Origin: Chloroflexota bacterium | GTDB taxonomy: Bacteria; Chloroflexota; Ktedonobacteria; Ktedonobacterales; Ktedonobacteraceae | Assembly (NCBI GenBank): GCA_005881995.1 | Contig: VBHV01000624.1 | Location: 1 to 8,038, forward strand | Reading direction: 5' to 3' | DNA: 8,038 nt | In this document: one piece after another, positions 1 through 6,845 of the stretch | Position numbering within the stretch: position 1 is the stretch's first letter | Layout: the number at the start of each line of letters is the position of its first letter | Made by a program: the position numbers and the translations under genes | The notes under the pieces: generated by a model | What the model was told of the DNA's origin: nothing | The model's database searches: none | Seen by the model: only the letters and a program-made list of their open reading frames with translations

Positions 1-423
1 CGGGTGGATGGCGTCGATGCGCTCAAGAAAGAGCGGGAGCCAGCTTAAAGAGGTCAGGCTGACGATGGTATCTCCTATAGCCAGACCATGCGCTTTCCCA
101 AACTGCTCGTCGAGTACCTCTACGGTACCGATCAGGACGCCGCCAGAACCTGTGACAGGATTATGCATTTTGCCGCGCTGTGCTACGATGGCCAGGATAT
201 GCTCCTTCATACGTTCCTGGTCCCCGTGGCACTCTTGCACAATCTGCGTGAAGCTGGCGGAGTCGATGTGCAGCGCGTGTACATCGATCAGCGTTTCGGT
301 TGGCCATGCTTTGGGTGTATTATCAAGCCTCCAGGCCGGCTGTGGCAATGCTCCCTCTGGCTCGATGACGCGGTGAATGCCCAGCGACCGTATAACATCC
401 TGGTTGGCAAAATCTGGTATCAA
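1..423 (-). CDS. kdd: L-erythro-3,5-diaminohexanoate dehydrogenase, N-terminal part (3' end outside window)
   Basis: The 141 visible codons encode the N-terminal part of the cytosolic enzyme that oxidatively deaminates L-erythro-3,5-diaminohexanoate to 5-amino-3-oxohexanoate with NAD(P)+, a step of lysine fermentation. I recognise the family from RVIEPEGALPQPAW (residues 18-31), IDSASFTQI (53-61) and RGKMHNPVTGSGG (83-95), followed by an LIGTV strand and the IGDTIVSLTSLSW segment, in the order seen in known Kdd proteins. Those are about 340-350 residues long, so roughly 200 residues lie beyond position 1. There is no ATG between the upstream in-frame stop (481-483) and the conserved block. 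The TTG at 423-421 has AGGAGA directly upstream and puts RVIEP at the usual distance from the N-terminus, so I chose it. The catalytic half is not visible. Partner genes (kamA, kamDE, kce, kal) would have to lie to the left. Identification is by recalled family motifs, not a search. Confidence 0.9.
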   Translation of the reverse strand, partial: MIPDFANQDVIRSLGIHRVIEPEGALPQPAWRLDNTPKAWPTETLIDVHALHIDSASFTQIVQECHGDQERMKEHILAIVAQRGKMHNPVTGSGGVLIGTVEVLDEQFGKAHGLAIGDTIVSLTSLSWLPLFLERIDAIHP

Positions 424-427
424 GCTA

Positions 428-433
428 TCTCCT
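428..433 (-). promoter_or_regulatory. Ribosome binding site that decides the kdd TTG start
   Basis: AGGAGA read on the minus strand lies 4 bases before the TTG at 423-421. It is the only good Shine-Dalgarno match in the stretch between the in-frame stop at 481-483 and the first conserved Kdd residues, which supports a TTG rather than an ATG start. Confidence 0.65.
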
Positions 434-480
434 GATTCGTGTTCCTCTGTCTCGTTAAGGCAGGGATCAACCGTTAGGTG

Positions 481-520
481 CTATCCCCATTTTACTTGCA
501 AAAAGTGTTCATGGGGATAG
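481..520. repeat. Perfect 10-bp inverted repeat between the lipoprotein gene and kdd
   Basis: CTATCCCCAT (481-490) is exactly complementary to ATGGGGATAG (511-520) across a 20-base spacer. Inside the spacer ACTT (494-497) can pair with AAGT (503-506), so a longer imperfect hairpin is possible. It starts 6 bases after the stop codon of the lipoprotein gene in the direction of transcription and lies 57 bases before the kdd start. No run of T follows the arm on either strand, so it is not a standard Rho-independent terminator. It may be a transcript-end hairpin or an operator for a dimeric regulator of kdd. The repeat is seen directly; the role is inference. Confidence 0.6.
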
Positions 521-526
521 AGTAAT

Positions 527-1988
527 CTACACTGCCACTGCGCTTGGGACAGCGGCGGTGTAGATTTCCTGAAAGCCGGTGCGCGTATCATTCCAGAAGG
601 GATGCACGAACAGGTTATCGGCTGCTAGCCCCTGGTAGTCGCCGATAAATTGCGAGCCGCTGCTATTCACCGGGGCATTGACCGCCGGATCCCAGCTCTG
701 GGTCGTGACGCGCACATTGGGGAGGAACGATGCCCCGTGATCGATGGACTGCGCGAGGAACACATCAATGAGCCTGTGCTGCGGATCAACGCGCGTATCG
801 AAAAACGAGATGCTGATGACGCCGTCGGGCGCGACAGCCATCTGCGGCTGGAACTGCTCCGCCCCGTTGCCTATGGCATCATCGTTGACGCGCCGGGGCA
901 CGCTCCAGGTTAGCCCGTGATTGTTGGAGGTGCTGAAGAGGATATCCGCATCGCCGCTGGTCAGGTTCGCGGCGAATGGCGGCAATCGACACGGGCGCGC
1001 TCCAGGTCGTTCCTCCGTCGGGCGAGGTCACAACCAGCAGTCGGTCGGGAAAGTATTGCCCGGCCTGAGCGTTTTCACCAAGCGAGTTGACGAACGCGAC
1101 CGCCAACGTCCCGTCCGGCTCGACGACAGGCGTTGCTCCGATGCCTTTATTGCAACTGGTCGAAAGCGACGAACTATTGGGTAGACTATGGGTGCAGAAA
1201 GGGGCGTTCCCCTCGATCGTCTGCGGCGGCGTGAAGGTTTTCCCGCCATTGGTAGAGCGCGAGAAGGCGATTTCTTCGACGCAGGAATTGCTCACCTTCC
1301 CGACATCTCCCTCACTACATCCCCCTCCATGTTCATAGGACCAGACAACGTAGAGTTTCCCCCGGTTCGGCCCATTCGTGCGGTCAACGGCGATCCAGGG
1401 TTTGTCGTTGAAGACCTCGTTCTCCGGGCTTTCAAAGATGTTGACCGGGTTGCTGAAGGTGCGCCCGTCATTAGCGGAGATCGAGACCGCGATACCGCTC
1501 ATGCCCCCTTGCCCCTGGAACATCACGACTGCATAGACCTGATTGTGTGTACCGAAGGCGAAGGCGATATTTGTGGTGAGTGTATAGCGCTGCTGGAAGC
1601 CGGGGAAGACGCCGCCATCTGCCCAGGTGCAGCCACCATCGAACGAGACAAAATAGCCATTCAGGGGCTGATACTTCGCCGGATTGGGGAAGAATTTGGT
1701 ACCACCGACCAGGTTGAGCGGGTTGTCAGGATTTTCCACGAGCATCGGCTCGCTGTGTGCCTGGTAGTGATCATGGCTGACGCGTACGTTGACGTACGGC
1801 GCCTGCAGATTCGCCCCCAGCCTGACGCAGGTGCCACCGCCAGCCAGGGTATAGGATACCGTCGGCGTAGGCGTCAAATTAGAAAGGAGAGTCGGCTGTG
1901 TACTGCTCTGGCTGCACGCATAGAGCGGGAGCAGGAAGCAAACGAGGAGGGGGAGTCGGCGAGTGAGCCAGCGAAACGGAGAAATCAT
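527..1988 (-). pseudogene. BNR/Asp-box (sialidase-like) beta-propeller lipoprotein, reading frame broken near 985
   Basis: Two overlapping minus-strand frames make up one gene. The first runs from ATG 1988 (369 codons, stop at 879); the second is open from about 985 to the TAG at 529-527 (152 codons). The first begins with a basic segment and a hydrophobic stretch ending LPLYAC, a plausible lipobox with Cys25, so the product should be a lipoprotein on the outer face of the membrane. Asp-box type repeats run along both parts: SFDGGCTW, SANDGRTF, STNGGKTF and SPDGGTTW in the first, SNNHGLTW and SIDHGASF in the second, followed by a typical C-terminal IGDYQGLAA...WNDTRTG...EIYTA. The meaningful sequence switches frame right after SPDGGTTWSAPVSIA; beyond that the first frame turns into non-repeat residues. 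I see no FRIP motif of true sialidases, so sialidase activity should not be assumed. A GGGGG run 8 bases before the ATG may be the ribosome binding site. A sequencing error would restore a gene of about 486 codons. Confidence 0.8.
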
Positions 1989-2367
1989 GTAGTGTACCCC
2001 CAGTTCAGAAAATGTTTCCCGAATGATCCGGGCAGAAAGAATGAATTTTTTTAATAATATTCACGATCTTTCCTCTCATCTGAAACGAAAATGTGCGCCG
2101 GGATTAGCACGATTAGTACCTCTGGGTAACGGAATGTAGTAAGTATATCATGTTCGTTAACTCGTGCTTCGGTTTCAGGGTCTGTATCCTTGTACCTTCA
2201 TCTCTCCGTTGCATAAGTGAGAGGCTGATTCGTCTCTATAATAGAGGCTGTGCTAACAGACCGGGGTGATAGGAAAGCTGGCTGGCCTCGCTTGGGATAC
2301 TTCCCATATATGCTATGCTTTAATATGGATGGCACTTGTATTTCTGATGTTGTAAAAGGATGCTCTG
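1989..2367. promoter_or_regulatory. Divergent intergenic region carrying the promoters of the lipoprotein gene and glgB
   Basis: These 379 bases hold no convincing gene on either strand. They are AT-richer than the flanking genes. On the plus strand there is a perfect TATAAT at 2237-2242 without a good -35 at normal spacing, framed by two direct copies of AGAGGCTG (2220-2227 and 2243-2250). Closer to glgB, TTGGGA (2292-2297) and TATGCT (2314-2319) stand 16 bases apart and are a second weak promoter candidate. On the minus strand an AT-rich TATTAT lies at about 2054-2059, but its -35 is poor. The glgB ribosome binding site AAGGA (2356-2360) stands 7 bases before its ATG. I see no riboswitch or terminator. 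Promoter positions are by eye and weak. Confidence 0.4.
2102..2119. repeat. Two tandem 9-bp copies, GATTAGCAC and GATTAGTAC
   Basis: GATTAGCAC (2102-2110) is followed directly by GATTAGTAC (2111-2119), one mismatch in nine. It sits between the divergent genes, where a tandem activator or repressor site would be expected, but two short copies could also be chance. Confidence 0.35.
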
Positions 2368-4392
2368 ATGAGTACACTTCAACCCGATAATGCGCCGGAA
2401 GGCACATCTACAATAGACTCGGATATCCCGTCAATTTTTAGCGATTTCGACCTGTACCTCTTTGGGCAGGGCAAGCATTATCGCATCTACGAGAAGATGG
2501 GCGCGCACCCGCGCACGGTCAATGGAGTGACGGGGGTCAATTTCGCCGTCTGGGCGCCGCATGCGCTGGCGGTCTCGGTGGTTGGTGATTTCAATGGCTG
2601 GAATCGTAACGCCAATCCAATGCATCGCCGTCACAATGATCTGGGGGTATGGGAATGCTTTGTGCCGGGGCTGCAGGTCGGCGCGCTCTATAAATATGCC
2701 ATCTACTCAAGTGTGAACAATTATACCGTTGAGAAGACTGACCCCTATGGTTTCGCGGCTGAACTTCGTCCTAAAACTGCCAGTATCGTCACCGATATTC
2801 ACCGGCATAGCTGGCAGGACAGCGACTGGATGGAGCATCGTGGAGAGCACCAGCGGCTGGATTCGCCGATCTCCATCTACGAAGTGCACCTGGGTTCGTG
2901 GAAGCACGCTTCTGAGCGGCATGTCCAGGGGGCGGAAGAGGAAGACCGCTTCCTGACCTATCGTGAACTGGCGGTGGAACTGGCTGCGTACGTCAAAGAC
3001 ATGGGGTTTACACATATCGAACTGCTGCCCATCACCGAGTACCCCTATGATGGCTCGTGGGGCTACCAGGTCACCGGCTACTACGCGCCTACCAGTCGCT
3101 TTGGCACGCCCGAAGATTTTCAATTCTTCGTGGATTACCTCCACCAGCAGGGGATCGGCATCATTCTGGATTGGGTGCCGTCGCACTTTCCCAAAGATGG
3201 GCATGCCTTGAACTACTTTGATGGAACGCACCTCTACGAATATGCTGATACTCGCAAGGGCGAGCATAAAGAGTGGGGAACGCTGGTTTTTGATTATGGT
3301 CGCAGCGAGGTACGCAATTTCCTCATCGCCAATGCCCTGTTCTGGCTGAGAGAATATCATATCGATGGCCTGCGTGTGGATGCCGTTGCTTCGATGCTCT
3401 ACCTGGATTACCTGCGCAAACCGGGTGAGTGGATCGCTAATCAGTATGGCGGAAGAGAGCACCTGGAGGCGGTGGACTTCCTGCGCCAATTGAATGAGGC
3501 GGTCTACGCGGAGCAGCCCGGAACGCTCACCATTGCTGAGGAGTCCACTTCGTGGCCACTGGTGAGCAGGCCGACCTACGTTGGTGGGCTGGGGTTTAGC
3601 ATGAAGTGGAATATGGGCTGGATGCACGACATGCTGCATTATATGCATCTGGACCCTATTCATCGCCGCTTTCACCAGAACGACATCACCTTCTCGCTGA
3701 TGTATGCCTATTCCGAAAACTTCATCTTGCCGCTTTCTCACGATGAGGTGGTGCACATCAAAGGATCGATGATCAACAAGATGACGGGTGATCTGTGGCA
3801 GCGGTTCGCGAATCTGCGCGCGTTCTATGGATATATGTGGGGCCACCCGGGAAAAAAGCTCTTGTTTATGGGAGCCGAATTCGCCCAGTGGAGCGAGTGG
3901 AATTACAAAGAAAGCCTCGATTGGCACTTATTGCAGCCGCCAAGCGATCCGCGCCACGCCCAATTGCGCTCATTCGTGCGTGACCTGAATCATCTTTACA
4001 CGCGGGAACCCGCGCTGAGCGAGCTAGATACGAGCCCGGAAGGGTTTTCCTGGATCGATTGCCATGATACCGAGAACAGCGTAATCTCATTTCAGCGTCG
4101 TGGAAAAAAAGAGGCGGATACGCTCGTATTTATATGTAATTTTACTCCGGTGGTGCGTTACGATTACAGGCTCGGCGTTCCACACGAGGGAGTCTATCGT
4201 GAAATACTCAATAGCGATACCACTCAGTATGGTGGCAGTGGAGTGGTAAATATGCAGCCAATGCTCAGCACGCCGGGAAACTGGCAGGAATGTTCGCACT
4301 CTATTCTGTTAACGCTGCCACCACTGGCAACTGTCGTATTGAAACGACAACCCGATGAATTGGAGGAGGGGAATAAGCAAAATGAGTCGTGA
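2368..4392 (+). CDS. glgB: 1,4-alpha-glucan (glycogen) branching enzyme
   Basis: This cytosolic GH13 enzyme cuts alpha-1,4-glucan chains and rejoins them as alpha-1,6 branches during glycogen synthesis. At 674 residues it is within the usual range but has only a short N-terminal extension: a single CBM48 domain at about 45-145 (with NFAVWAPHA and VGDFNGW), then the catalytic barrel and an all-beta C-terminal domain ending [14 protein letters not shown]. The four GH13 regions are intact: DWVPSHF (268-274), GLRVDAV (334-340, nucleophile Asp338), AEEST (from 390, acid/base Glu), and LSHDEVVH (456-463, stabilising Asp459). The ATG at 2368 has AAGGA 7 bases upstream. The last 11 bases overlap the start of the LOG-family gene, so the two are very likely co-transcribed and translationally coupled. 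No glgA, glgC or glgP is seen in the window. Where other branching enzymes have HGKKS after HDEVV, this one has HIKGS. Confidence 0.97.
   Translation: MSTLQPDNAPEGTSTIDSDIPSIFSDFDLYLFGQGKHYRIYEKMGAHPRTVNGVTGVNFAVWAPHALAVSVVGDFNGWNRNANPMHRRHNDLGVWECFVPGLQVGALYKYAIYSSVNNYTVEKTDPYGFAAELRPKTASIVTDIHRHSWQDSDWMEHRGEHQRLDSPISIYEVHLGSWKHASERHVQGAEEEDRFLTYRELAVELAAYVKDMGFTHIELLPITEYPYDGSWGYQVTGYYAPTSRFGTPEDFQFFVDYLHQQGIGIILDWVPSHFPKDGHALNYFDGTHLYEYADTRKGEHKEWGTLVFDYGRSEVRNFLIANALFWLREYHIDGLRVDAVASMLYLDYLRKPGEWIANQYGGREHLEAVDFLRQLNEAVYAEQPGTLTIAEESTSWPLVSRPTYVGGLGFSMKWNMGWMHDMLHYMHLDPIHRRFHQNDITFSLMYAYSENFILPLSHDEVVHIKGSMINKMTGDLWQRFANLRAFYGYMWGHPGKKLLFMGAEFAQWSEWNYKESLDWHLLQPPSDPRHAQLRSFVRDLNHLYTREPALSELDTSPEGFSWIDCHDTENSVISFQRRGKKEADTLVFICNFTPVVRYDYRLGVPHEGVYREILNSDTTQYGGSGVVNMQPMLSTPGNWQECSHSILLTLPPLATVVLKRQPDELEEGNKQNES
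4362..4371 (+). promoter_or_regulatory. Ribosome binding site of the LOG-family gene, inside glgB
   Basis: GGAGGAGGGG lies within the last codons of glgB, 10 bases before the ATG at 4382. It favours that ATG over an in-frame ATG at 4355, which has no purine-rich sequence in front of it. Confidence 0.6.
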
Positions 4393-5296
4393 TTTTAATT
4401 CTGAAAGAAAGAACCCATTGAATGGAAATAATGGCAATGGCCGGAGAAATAATGGCAGACCATTTCGCTATCGACATAACAAAGGACAACGCTCGACCAC
4501 TGAAGATGAGCGATTATTGAGCCGCCCGGCGCAGCCGCTGATTAGCCCAAGCGAACCGCCTTCGCAAGAGGTTATCAAACAGCAGGAATATGCCCTTGAC
4601 CGCGCGCTGCACTTTGACTTCACACATACCGATCCCTGGCGTGTCTTCCGTATCATGAGCGAGTTTGTCGATGGTTTCGATGAATTGTCTCAGCTGCCCC
4701 CATCGGTAGCTATCTTTGGCTCAGCGCGCACAAAGCCCGATGATCCCGCCTATGCAGCCGCGGTGGAGACGGCTCGTTTGCTGGCGAAGGCGGGCTTTGG
4801 CATTATCACGGGCGGTGGCCCTGGCATCATGGAAGCTGGCAATAAGGGGGCGCAGGAGGGTGACAATGTCTCGATTGGCTGTAACATCGAGCTGCCCTTC
4901 GAGCAGGGATCGAATGGCTACCTGGATATCTCGCTCGACTTCCGCTACTTTTTCGTGCGCAAGACCATGTTCGTTAAATACGCGGAGGCGTTCGTGATCT
5001 TCCCCGGCGGCTTTGGCACGATGGATGAACTGTTTGAAGCGTTGACGCTCATCCAGACGAAGAAAGTGAGTCACTTCCCCGTCATTCTCTATGATTCGAA
5101 GTTCTGGGGCGGGCTGATTAACTGGATCCGTGATGCCATGTTGTCCACCAACAAGGTCAGCCAGGAAGATGTCGGCCTGCTGATGCTCTCGGATAACCCC
5201 CAGGAGATTTGCAGGCTCGTGATTGAGGCTTACCAGGAGACTTATCGCCAGGAACGCACCAATCCGGTAAGCAATCGAGAACAGACCATTCGTTAA
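4382..5296 (+). CDS. LOG-family protein (TIGR00730; Lonely Guy-type nucleotide phosphoribohydrolase)
   Basis: A 304-residue cytosolic protein with the Rossmann-like lysine-decarboxylase/LOG fold. Members hydrolyse the N-glycosidic bond of nucleoside monophosphates, releasing a free base (cytokinin or adenine) and ribose 5-phosphate; despite the old name they are not lysine decarboxylases. The signature motifs are present: VAIFGSAR (109-116), GGGPGIMEA (144-152) and PGGFGTMDE (208-216), the last two forming the phosphate-binding and catalytic site. The first 65 residues or so are rich in Asn, Arg, Gly, Ser and Pro, look disordered, and are not part of the core; short LOG proteins lack such an extension. 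The start at 4382 has a strong ribosome binding site and overlaps glgB by 11 bp; starting at 4355 would add 9 residues. The next gene begins 14 bp after the stop. The true substrate cannot be told from sequence. Confidence 0.94.
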   Translation: MSRDFNSERKNPLNGNNGNGRRNNGRPFRYRHNKGQRSTTEDERLLSRPAQPLISPSEPPSQEVIKQQEYALDRALHFDFTHTDPWRVFRIMSEFVDGFDELSQLPPSVAIFGSARTKPDDPAYAAAVETARLLAKAGFGIITGGGPGIMEAGNKGAQEGDNVSIGCNIELPFEQGSNGYLDISLDFRYFFVRKTMFVKYAEAFVIFPGGFGTMDELFEALTLIQTKKVSHFPVILYDSKFWGGLINWIRDAMLSTNKVSQEDVGLLMLSDNPQEICRLVIEAYQETYRQERTNPVSNREQTIR

Positions 5297-5310
5297 AAAG
5301 GATTTTCGCC

Positions 5311-6171
5311 ATGCAAATAGGAGTCACTTTCCCACAGAACGAGATCGGCGCGGACCCCGCGGCCATTCGCGACTATGCGCAGGCTGCCGAGGGTCTGGGG
5401 TACAGCCACCTGTTGGCTTTTGACCACGTCCTGGGTGCGGACCCTGAGCACCGTCCCGGTTGGCAGGGCTATACCCACCGTAGCATGTTTCATGAGCCGT
5501 TCGTACTGTTTGGCTACCTGGCAGCCCTGACGCATCTGGAACTGGTCCCAGGAGTCATCATCCTGCCTCAGCGGCAGACGGTGCTCGTGGCCAAACAGGC
5601 AGCCGAAGTCGATATCCTCACCGGCGGCAAATTTCGCCTCGGTGTTGGTGTGGGCTGGAACCCGGTTGAGTACGAGGGGCTGGGCATGGACTTCCACACG
5701 CGCGGGCGCGCTGTCGAGGAGCAGATCGAGGTGTTGCGCCTCCTCTGGGGCCAGGAGGTCGTCACCTACACAGGTCGCTTCCATACCATTACCGAAGCCG
5801 GTCTCAATCCCCTGCCGGTGCGCCGCTCCATCCCTATCTGGCTGGGAGGGAGGGCGGATGCACTGCTGCGCCGGGTCGCGCGCTTGGCCGATGGCTGGTT
5901 CCCACAGGGCCGACCCGATGACAGCATGCGCGCAAGCCTCGAACGCCTGCGCAACTATATCCGCAAGGAGGGCCGCGACCCGGCCACCGTGGGCATCGAG
6001 GCGCGTATGAACGCGAGTGACGGTAATACCGACGAGTGGGTGCGCCAGACTGAGGAGTGGCGCAGGCTGGGGGCAACGCACATCAGCATTAACACGATGA
6101 ACGCCGGGTTCAAGTCACCCACCGAGCATATCGATGCCATCCGCCGCTATAAAGAAGCGGTTGGCAAGTGA
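5311..6171 (+). CDS. LLM-class flavin/F420-dependent oxidoreductase (TIGR03619-like)
   Basis: A 286-residue TIM-barrel oxidoreductase of the luciferase-like monooxygenase superfamily, using FMN or coenzyme F420 on an unknown substrate. Family features in order: MQIGVTFPQNE at the N-terminus, GYSHLLAFDHVLG (35-47), the LVPGVIILPQRQ strand (77-88), KQAAEVDILTGGKFRLGVGVGWNPVEYEGLG (about 94-124), RGRAVEEQIEVLRLLW (about 131-146), IPIWLGGRADALLRRVARLADGWFP (about 174-198) and a C-terminal helix with DAIRRYKE. Length and motifs fit the F420-dependent subgroup related to mycobacterial Rv2161c better than the long bacterial luciferases. The ATG has AAAGGA 8 bases upstream. It lies 14 bp behind the LOG-family gene and reads as part of the same operon. 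Whether the cofactor is F420 or FMN is not decided by these motifs; biosynthesis genes for F420 are not in the window. Confidence 0.93.
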   Translation: MQIGVTFPQNEIGADPAAIRDYAQAAEGLGYSHLLAFDHVLGADPEHRPGWQGYTHRSMFHEPFVLFGYLAALTHLELVPGVIILPQRQTVLVAKQAAEVDILTGGKFRLGVGVGWNPVEYEGLGMDFHTRGRAVEEQIEVLRLLWGQEVVTYTGRFHTITEAGLNPLPVRRSIPIWLGGRADALLRRVARLADGWFPQGRPDDSMRASLERLRNYIRKEGRDPATVGIEARMNASDGNTDEWVRQTEEWRRLGATHISINTMNAGFKSPTEHIDAIRRYKEAVGK

Positions 6172-6210
6172 GCGTGCAGTGATCCCGGGAGGGAGGCTAT
6201 CGAACAAAAA

Positions 6211-6222
6211 GGAGAAGGGGGG
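6211..6222 (+). promoter_or_regulatory. Ribosome binding site supporting the TTG start of the phosphatase gene
   Basis: GGAGAAGGGGGG ends 8 bases before the TTG at 6231. The later in-frame candidates, GTG 6243 and ATG 6261, have no comparable purine run at a normal distance. Confidence 0.5.
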
Positions 6223-6230
6223 TAAGGTAC

Positions 6231-6845
6231 TTGTCTGGTAGCGTGTTTCAAGAATTGAAGATGCGCGCCCAATTAGACCCTGTTGTACGTCGTAAGCTGG
6301 CCGCGTATCCACTACAGTTTTTAGCCAACTTTGACCTGAGTTTTGATGAGAAGCGACAGATCGTTTTGCCACATTTTAGCTGGATACTTGAGGGTATGCT
6401 TGCTGCTTTGCCGTTTCCCTCTACAGAAGACGCTTATGTGGTGTTGCAACAGCTCGGTATAAAAGTTATCATCAACCTGACAGGATATATTGACGATGCT
6501 CCTCTTATTTCAGCTTTTGACGTGTACCACATCCTCATAGCTAACCATAAAGAGTGGGGGCATAAACCGCCAACGCTACAACAGATGCATCAGGCCGTCT
6601 CAATTATTCAAGCTTCTTTGAAGAACAACCAGCCTGTTGTAGTTCACTGTCAGAGGGGGCTGGGGCGCACCGGATCTATCATAGCGGGTTTTCTCACAAC
6701 ATGCGGGTATACTGCGCAGGAGGCTATCGACTCTATCAGGACGTTGCGCCCGGGTTCTATTGAAACAGAGGAGCAAGAAGCGGTCATATTTGAATACGAG
6801 AATACCAGGATGAGAGGAGAAAGCTCATGGAATATCGCACGTTAG
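6231..6845 (+). CDS. Dual-specificity/tyrosine phosphatase family protein with N-terminal leader-like helical segment
   Basis: A 204-residue protein with the Cys-based phosphatase P-loop HCQRGLGRTGS (139-149: nucleophile Cys140, phosphate-binding Arg146, Thr147), preceded by the strand VVV and by IINLTG (80-85), as in dual-specificity phosphatases. It probably removes phosphate from a protein or small molecule in the cytosol; the substrate is unknown. The general-acid Asp expected a few residues before PTLQQM is not obvious: this loop reads NHKEWGHKPP (105-114), with Glu108 the only acidic residue. Residues 7-47 (QELKMRAQLDPVVRRKL... FDLSFDEKRQ) form a separate helical segment not part of the usual fold. 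I chose the TTG at 6231 because of the purine-rich site upstream; ATG 6261 would remove ten residues of that segment. The gene is AT-richer than its neighbours (about 46% GC over 6241-6600, hand counted). It follows the LLM gene by 59 bp and overlaps the reductase gene by 19 bp. Confidence 0.85.
   Translation: MSGSVFQELKMRAQLDPVVRRKLAAYPLQFLANFDLSFDEKRQIVLPHFSWILEGMLAALPFPSTEDAYVVLQQLGIKVIINLTGYIDDAPLISAFDVYHILIANHKEWGHKPPTLQQMHQAVSIIQASLKNNQPVVVHCQRGLGRTGSIIAGFLTTCGYTAQEAIDSIRTLRPGSIETEEQEAVIFEYENTRMRGESSWNIAR

Noticed and set aside
8..435. Plus-strand open frames of 115-122 codons at the left edge
   Set aside because: They lie opposite kdd, whose minus-strand translation has clear family motifs; the plus-strand products show none.
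481..520. Inverted repeat as a Rho-independent terminator
   Set aside because: No T run follows the stem on either strand, so I list it only as an inverted repeat of unknown role.
1188..2054. Plus-strand open frame of 288 codons opposite the lipoprotein gene
   Set aside because: Its product is an Arg/Asp-rich sequence with no motif, and the minus strand carries a signal peptide and Asp-box repeats in the same stretch.
2198..2407. Minus-strand 69-codon frame between the divergent genes
   Set aside because: It overlaps the glgB start and ribosome binding site, and its product has no recognisable features.
2707..3927. Minus-strand open frame of 406 codons inside glgB
   Set aside because: It is fully antisense to conserved GH13 catalytic sequence, has no recognisable motif, and long antisense frames are common under strongly biased codon use.
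5293..6081. Minus-strand open frame of 262 codons opposite the LLM oxidoreductase
   Set aside because: It is antisense to a clear family member and its product shows no domain.
6231..6375. A ribosomally made peptide (RiPP) gene cluster
   Set aside because: Only the leader-like segment is present; no radical SAM, lanthionine, cyclodehydratase, protease or transporter gene lies nearby, and the segment is fused to a phosphatase.
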